Below are positions 61,059 through 64,000 of a DNA stretch of 64,000 bases, piece by piece. Position 1 is the stretch's first letter, and every line of letters starts with the position of its first letter. A program made the translations under genes and the position numbers. A model generated the notes under the pieces. It was not told the origin of the DNA. It was given only the letters and a program-made list of their open reading frames with translations, and did not search any database. Source of the DNA: VXMO01 sp034422835 (GTDB lineage Bacteria > Chloroflexota > Dehalococcoidia > UBA6926); assembly GCA_034422835.1 (NCBI GenBank), contig DAOUJJ010000007.1:1-64000 (forward strand). The letters run 5' to 3'.

Positions 61059-62293
61059 GAAGCCGGATTCCCGTATTCACAGGAATGGTGGTGGGGGCGG
61101 TGGCCGCGCTGTTGGTGGGGCTTTCGTCTGTTGCCGCGCAGGAAACTACCCAGCAGACACTCACTTCAGACGCGCCGATCACCCTTGAAGCCGTCGTGAG
61201 GAACGGGACGGCGGGGGCGTCTGTGCCGGAGGGGCTAATCGTCACGCTGCAGGTGTTTGACCTTGAGAACAATGAGCTGCAGCGGCTGGAGGCGGAGGCC
61301 GACACGAGTGGAGGCGTGGCATTCGGTGGAGTGATCGCCGACGAGGAGGTCAGCTACACCCTGTCAGCGGCCTACAACGACATCCGTTTTTTCAGCGACG
61401 CATACATCTCCACAATTAACCGCGATGGGCCAATTCACCTCACGATCTTCGAGCCCACGTCGGATCCGTCCGTGATTCGCATCACCGGGGACAGCTCCGC
61501 CATCACGCCGCCCGAAGGAGATTCCGGCGTGCTGCGCATCCTGCAAGTGACTACTTTCGAGAACACGAGTGACCGCGCCTACGTGGGCAATGACCCTCTC
61601 AACACGCGGCTCACCGTTCATCTGCCGCTGCCCGTTATGGCGTTCGATCTTGAGTCGGTCCACAGTCCCGGCAGCCTCGTGCTCGCGCCGGACAGCCGCG
61701 ACGTGTATTCAATCATCCCCGTCATGCCGGGCATTGAGGAATACATCGTCACATACGGGCTGCTGTATACGACTGACGTGTTCGCCTGGAGCAAGGACTA
61801 TCCCTACCCAACTGAAATTTCCCGCCTGCTGGTTCCCGCGGACATCTCGTTTCGTCCCGGCTCAGACTGGGTGCAGATGCAGGACTCAGAGGTGTCAGGC
61901 GTGACGTATGCTCGCTATGAAATGAGGTCAATACTCGCGGGCGAGACTCTCAGCGGCACAATCGCGGACCTCCCGCCAAGCGCCGGCTCACGCAGCCGCA
62001 GCCTTGAGCGGACGCTGCGCGATGCGGCGCTCGGCGTCGCCGCGGTTGCGCTCATCATGGCGGCAGGTTTTGCGCTCTGGTGGGGGCGATTCCGAAACAG
62101 GAGACGCGGCCTAGCAGCCTCTCTCGCCGATCGGGAGTTAGCACAGTCCCAACGCGATGCCGCCGTCGCGAAATTGGCACGACTGGAGGATGCGCGAGAG
62201 GCGGGCGACATCTCTGAAGAAGACTATGAGGAGGCCTCTGCGCCGCACCGTGAATATCTGCGCCGACTACTCGAAGAGGAACGCACCCAATGA
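61055..62293 (+). CDS. Exported beta-rich protein with CcmI-like tail
   Basis: A 412-residue protein: signal peptide (RIPVFTGMVVGAVAALLVGLS), a carboxypeptidase-regulatory-like beta region (VTLQVFDLENNELQRLEAEAD), a central domain I cannot assign, a transmembrane helix near 330-350 (AALGVAAVALIMAAGFALWW), and a short helical tail LARLEDAREAGDISEEDYEE like the CcmI motif of the gene before. Coupled on both sides by ATGA overlaps. It may be a lineage-specific maturation partner. Confidence 0.7.
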   Translation: MRSRIPVFTGMVVGAVAALLVGLSSVAAQETTQQTLTSDAPITLEAVVRNGTAGASVPEGLIVTLQVFDLENNELQRLEAEADTSGGVAFGGVIADEEVSYTLSAAYNDIRFFSDAYISTINRDGPIHLTIFEPTSDPSVIRITGDSSAITPPEGDSGVLRILQVTTFENTSDRAYVGNDPLNTRLTVHLPLPVMAFDLESVHSPGSLVLAPDSRDVYSIIPVMPGIEEYIVTYGLLYTTDVFAWSKDYPYPTEISRLLVPADISFRPGSDWVQMQDSEVSGVTYARYEMRSILAGETLSGTIADLPPSAGSRSRSLERTLRDAALGVAAVALIMAAGFALWWGRFRNRRRGLAASLADRELAQSQRDAAVAKLARLEDAREAGDISEEDYEEASAPHREYLRRLLEEERTQ

Positions 62294-63042
62294 GCACCGA
62301 GCGCCCGGGTTCCTTGCCGCAGGTCGTCGTGCGATGCGCGGGTCTGGAGAAGTCCTATGGTCAACGCCCGGCGATTCGGAATCTGGACCTGACAATCACC
62401 ATTGGCGAACGCATCGCCCTGTTCGGCGACAACGGAGCCGGAAAGTCCACCCTTCTGCAACTCATCTCAGGTCTCTTGCGCCCGAGTGGAGGCGGGATTC
62501 GCGTATTTGGGGGGCAGCCGTGGGGCGGTGAGGGAGCTCGCGCGCGAGCGCAGATCGGCACGCTCAGTCACCAGAGCCATTTGTATGAGGAGTTGTCCGC
62601 GCGGGAAAACCTGGCGCTGTACGGCAGGCTTTACGGCGTGGCGGACCCTCAGGCACGGGCAGACTCTCTCATTTCAGAGTTTGGGCTGTCAGGGCGGCGT
62701 GTCGACCCGATACGAACGCTATCACGCGGGATGACGCAGCGGGTTTCCCTGATGCGGGCGCTGATCCATCATCCGGCGCTGCTGCTGCTGGACGAGCCGG
62801 AAACAGGCCTCGATGCCACGTCACGGGAAATGCTTGCTCAACACATCACTGAGCAGGGGAAAGGCGTGACGGTTGTGCTGGCGACGCACAACGTCGAGAT
62901 GGGCGTTTCCCTAACGACACGCGATATCGTGCTGCGAGACGGAGAAATCATCTATGACTCCGTCTCGCTTGTTGAGCAGGCAGCAAATGCCGACCGTCGA
63001 CGGGACGAAGTAACCGGTCGGCTCACATCACGGGCACGCTGA
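62290..63042 (+). CDS. ccmA: Heme exporter ATP-binding protein CcmA
   Basis: A 250-residue ABC ATPase: Walker A LFGDNGAGKSTLLQ, signature LSRGMTQRVSLMRAL, Walker B ALLLLDEPETGLDA, and H in VVLATHNVEMG. With CcmB and CcmC it releases holo-CcmE from the heme-loading complex. It overlaps the previous gene by four bases and precedes ccmB. Confidence 0.93.
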   Translation: MSTERPGSLPQVVVRCAGLEKSYGQRPAIRNLDLTITIGERIALFGDNGAGKSTLLQLISGLLRPSGGGIRVFGGQPWGGEGARARAQIGTLSHQSHLYEELSARENLALYGRLYGVADPQARADSLISEFGLSGRRVDPIRTLSRGMTQRVSLMRALIHHPALLLLDEPETGLDATSREMLAQHITEQGKGVTVVLATHNVEMGVSLTTRDIVLRDGEIIYDSVSLVEQAANADRRRDEVTGRLTSRAR

Positions 63043-63053
63043 GGCAGGTTCCC

Positions 63054-63752
63054 ATGCAGCGCTCTCAACACCCCTCGCCCCCCGGCTACCTGGGTCAGAT
63101 ACGGATTCTGCTGGCGAAGGAAATCACCGTTGAGTTCAGATCACGCGAGACCGCTATCCCGATGGCTGTCTTTGCCGCGGCGGCGCTTATCGCATTTCAA
63201 TTCTCTTTTGACCTGCGCGGCGGCACGCTGAATCTCGTTGCGCCCGGAGTCCTGTGGGTGGCAATCATCTTTGCCAGCCTACTTGCGCTGGGCCGCTCCT
63301 TTTCACGGGAGGTGGAACGCGGCTCCCTGGACGGTTTGCTTGCGAGTCCCATCGACCCGGGAGCGCTCTACCTGGCCAAGGTGGCTGCCAACGTCATCCT
63401 GCTGCTGGCGCTGGAGGCCGTCATTATTCCCCTGGCGGCCATCCTGTTCAACCTGCAGCTCTTCCAGCCGGCTTTGCTCCTGACGCTGCTCCTTGGCAAC
63501 GTTGGAATCGCAAGTGTGGGGACGATCCTGGCCGCGATTAGCGCGCGATCCCGGGCGCGCGAGGCGCTGCTGCCGATCATGCTGCTCCCCTTGCTTGTGC
63601 CGGTCATCATCGGGGCCGTGCGCGCAACGGCGCTCGCCATCGATAACGGACCGTGGGATGATATCCAGCCCTGGCTGGCTATCCTGGCGGCATACGACCT
63701 TGTTTTCCTCTTCGTGTCCTCGCTGCTCTTCTATGTTACGGTTGAGAAGTGA
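63054..63752 (+). CDS. ccmB: Heme exporter membrane protein CcmB
   Basis: A 232-residue six-helix membrane protein: LLAKEITVEFRSRETAIPMAVF near the start, SREVERGSLDGLLASPIDPGALYLAK and SLLFYVTVEK at the end are CcmB hallmarks. It pairs with CcmA. It overlaps ccmC by GTGA. Confidence 0.93.
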   Translation: MQRSQHPSPPGYLGQIRILLAKEITVEFRSRETAIPMAVFAAAALIAFQFSFDLRGGTLNLVAPGVLWVAIIFASLLALGRSFSREVERGSLDGLLASPIDPGALYLAKVAANVILLLALEAVIIPLAAILFNLQLFQPALLLTLLLGNVGIASVGTILAAISARSRAREALLPIMLLPLLVPVIIGAVRATALAIDNGPWDDIQPWLAILAAYDLVFLFVSSLLFYVTVEK

Positions 63753-64000
63753 ACCTCACCGGCCGACGATTCACGGTTACCGACGCCATTGGCATAGCCG
63801 CTTTTCTGGCCATGCTTATTGCCCTTTACCTTGCCCTTGTCGAGTCGCCGATTGAGCGCGTGCAGGGCATTCACCACAAGATCTTTTACGTTCATGTGCC
63901 AACGGCCCTCGTGGGTTACCTCGCCTTCGCCGTGGTCGCATTCGCCAGCATCATGTATGTCTGGAAGCGGACAGACCGCTGGGACCGGGTTGCTCTCGCG
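63749..64000 (+). CDS. ccmC: Heme transporter CcmC (cut by window end)
   Basis: The first 84 residues are present. After a helix (AIGIAAFLAMLIALYLALV) comes VQGIHHKIFYVHVPTALVGYL, containing the first heme-ligand His region of CcmC. The WWD motif would lie beyond the window. GTG 63749 overlaps the ccmB stop by four bases. Confidence 0.9.
   Translation, partial: MNLTGRRFTVTDAIGIAAFLAMLIALYLALVESPIERVQGIHHKIFYVHVPTALVGYLAFAVVAFASIMYVWKRTDRWDRVALA

Noticed and set aside
1..64000. CRISPR array
   Set aside because: No set of regularly spaced direct repeats; the repeats seen are dispersed or inverted.
1..64000. Insertion sequences
   Set aside because: No transposase ORF or terminal inverted repeats recognised; the only recombinase is the large serine type.

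Overview
The window looks like a chromosomal contig of a GC-rich bacterium, tentatively a member of the Chloroflexota (Dehalococcoidia/SAR202-like). The basis is the mixture of a Bacillus-type large SRP RNA, a full System I cytochrome c maturation (ccm) operon, PrkA, lipoproteins with Cys lipoboxes, and a dispersed repeat family built on the word TTCGACAGGCTCAGG that I associate with metagenome-assembled genomes of that group. The taxonomic call is inference; no rRNA is present.

Layout. 1-4.5 kb is ordinary chromosome: a nucleoside deoxyribosyltransferase-like gene, a large SRP RNA at about 923-1177 (not a protein gene), rsmA-ispE, and an MFS transporter. A CAT-anticodon tRNA at 4466-4540 marks the left edge of a probable integrated element of about 28 kb (4.53-32.37 kb). 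A large serine recombinase gene runs into the tRNA on the opposite strand. A degenerate copy of the tRNA 3' end (11 identical bases) lies at 32355-32365, just beyond the last defence gene, and no copy of the host repeat family was seen between these points.

Inside the element, from left to right: recombinase; XRE regulator plus ImmA-type protease; a compact ubiquitin-like operon (single beta-grasp ubiquitin-like protein, cysteine-less E2-like protein, JAB-E1 fusion) followed by a tiny zinc-motif membrane protein; a replication-relaxation protein with a VirD4/TraG-like ATPase, suggesting mobilisation; an HTH/coiled-coil protein and a membrane protein; two unrecognised overlapping genes, one with a LOTUS-like N-terminus; a RelE-type toxin-antitoxin pair; a type ISP-like methyltransferase with a phospholipase-D/helicase partner; an XRE regulator facing a C5-cytosine methyltransferase across an inverted-repeat operator; a Vsr-like endonuclease; and a HerA-NurA-like pair whose nuclease has an N-terminal winged-helix extension. 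This is a mobile defence island. The ubiquitin-like operon and the methyltransferase/Vsr/NurA/HerA cluster are the best candidates for under-described systems.

32.4-47.2 kb returns to chromosomal genes: an RCC1-repeat lipoprotein, VOC protein, alpha/beta hydrolase, an antitoxin whose PIN toxin is cut to 22 codons by a HAD gene, a DUF899-type thioredoxin-like protein, PrkA kinase followed by a Cys-phosphatase, NUDIX hydrolase, NhaA, a tiny 18-codon ORF with perfect Shine-Dalgarno and terminator, galU, ftsK and an intact paralogous toxin-antitoxin pair. 47.2-57.4 kb, mostly on the minus strand, holds Mrp, a lipoprotein, uvrB, ruvA, ruvC, yebC, rimM, khpA and rpsP, with a vapBC pair and an acyl-CoA dehydrogenase lying between ruvC and ruvA. 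57.6-64 kb is a plus-strand cytochrome c maturation operon, ccmE-F-H-I-like-X-A-B-C, with ccmC cut by the window end.
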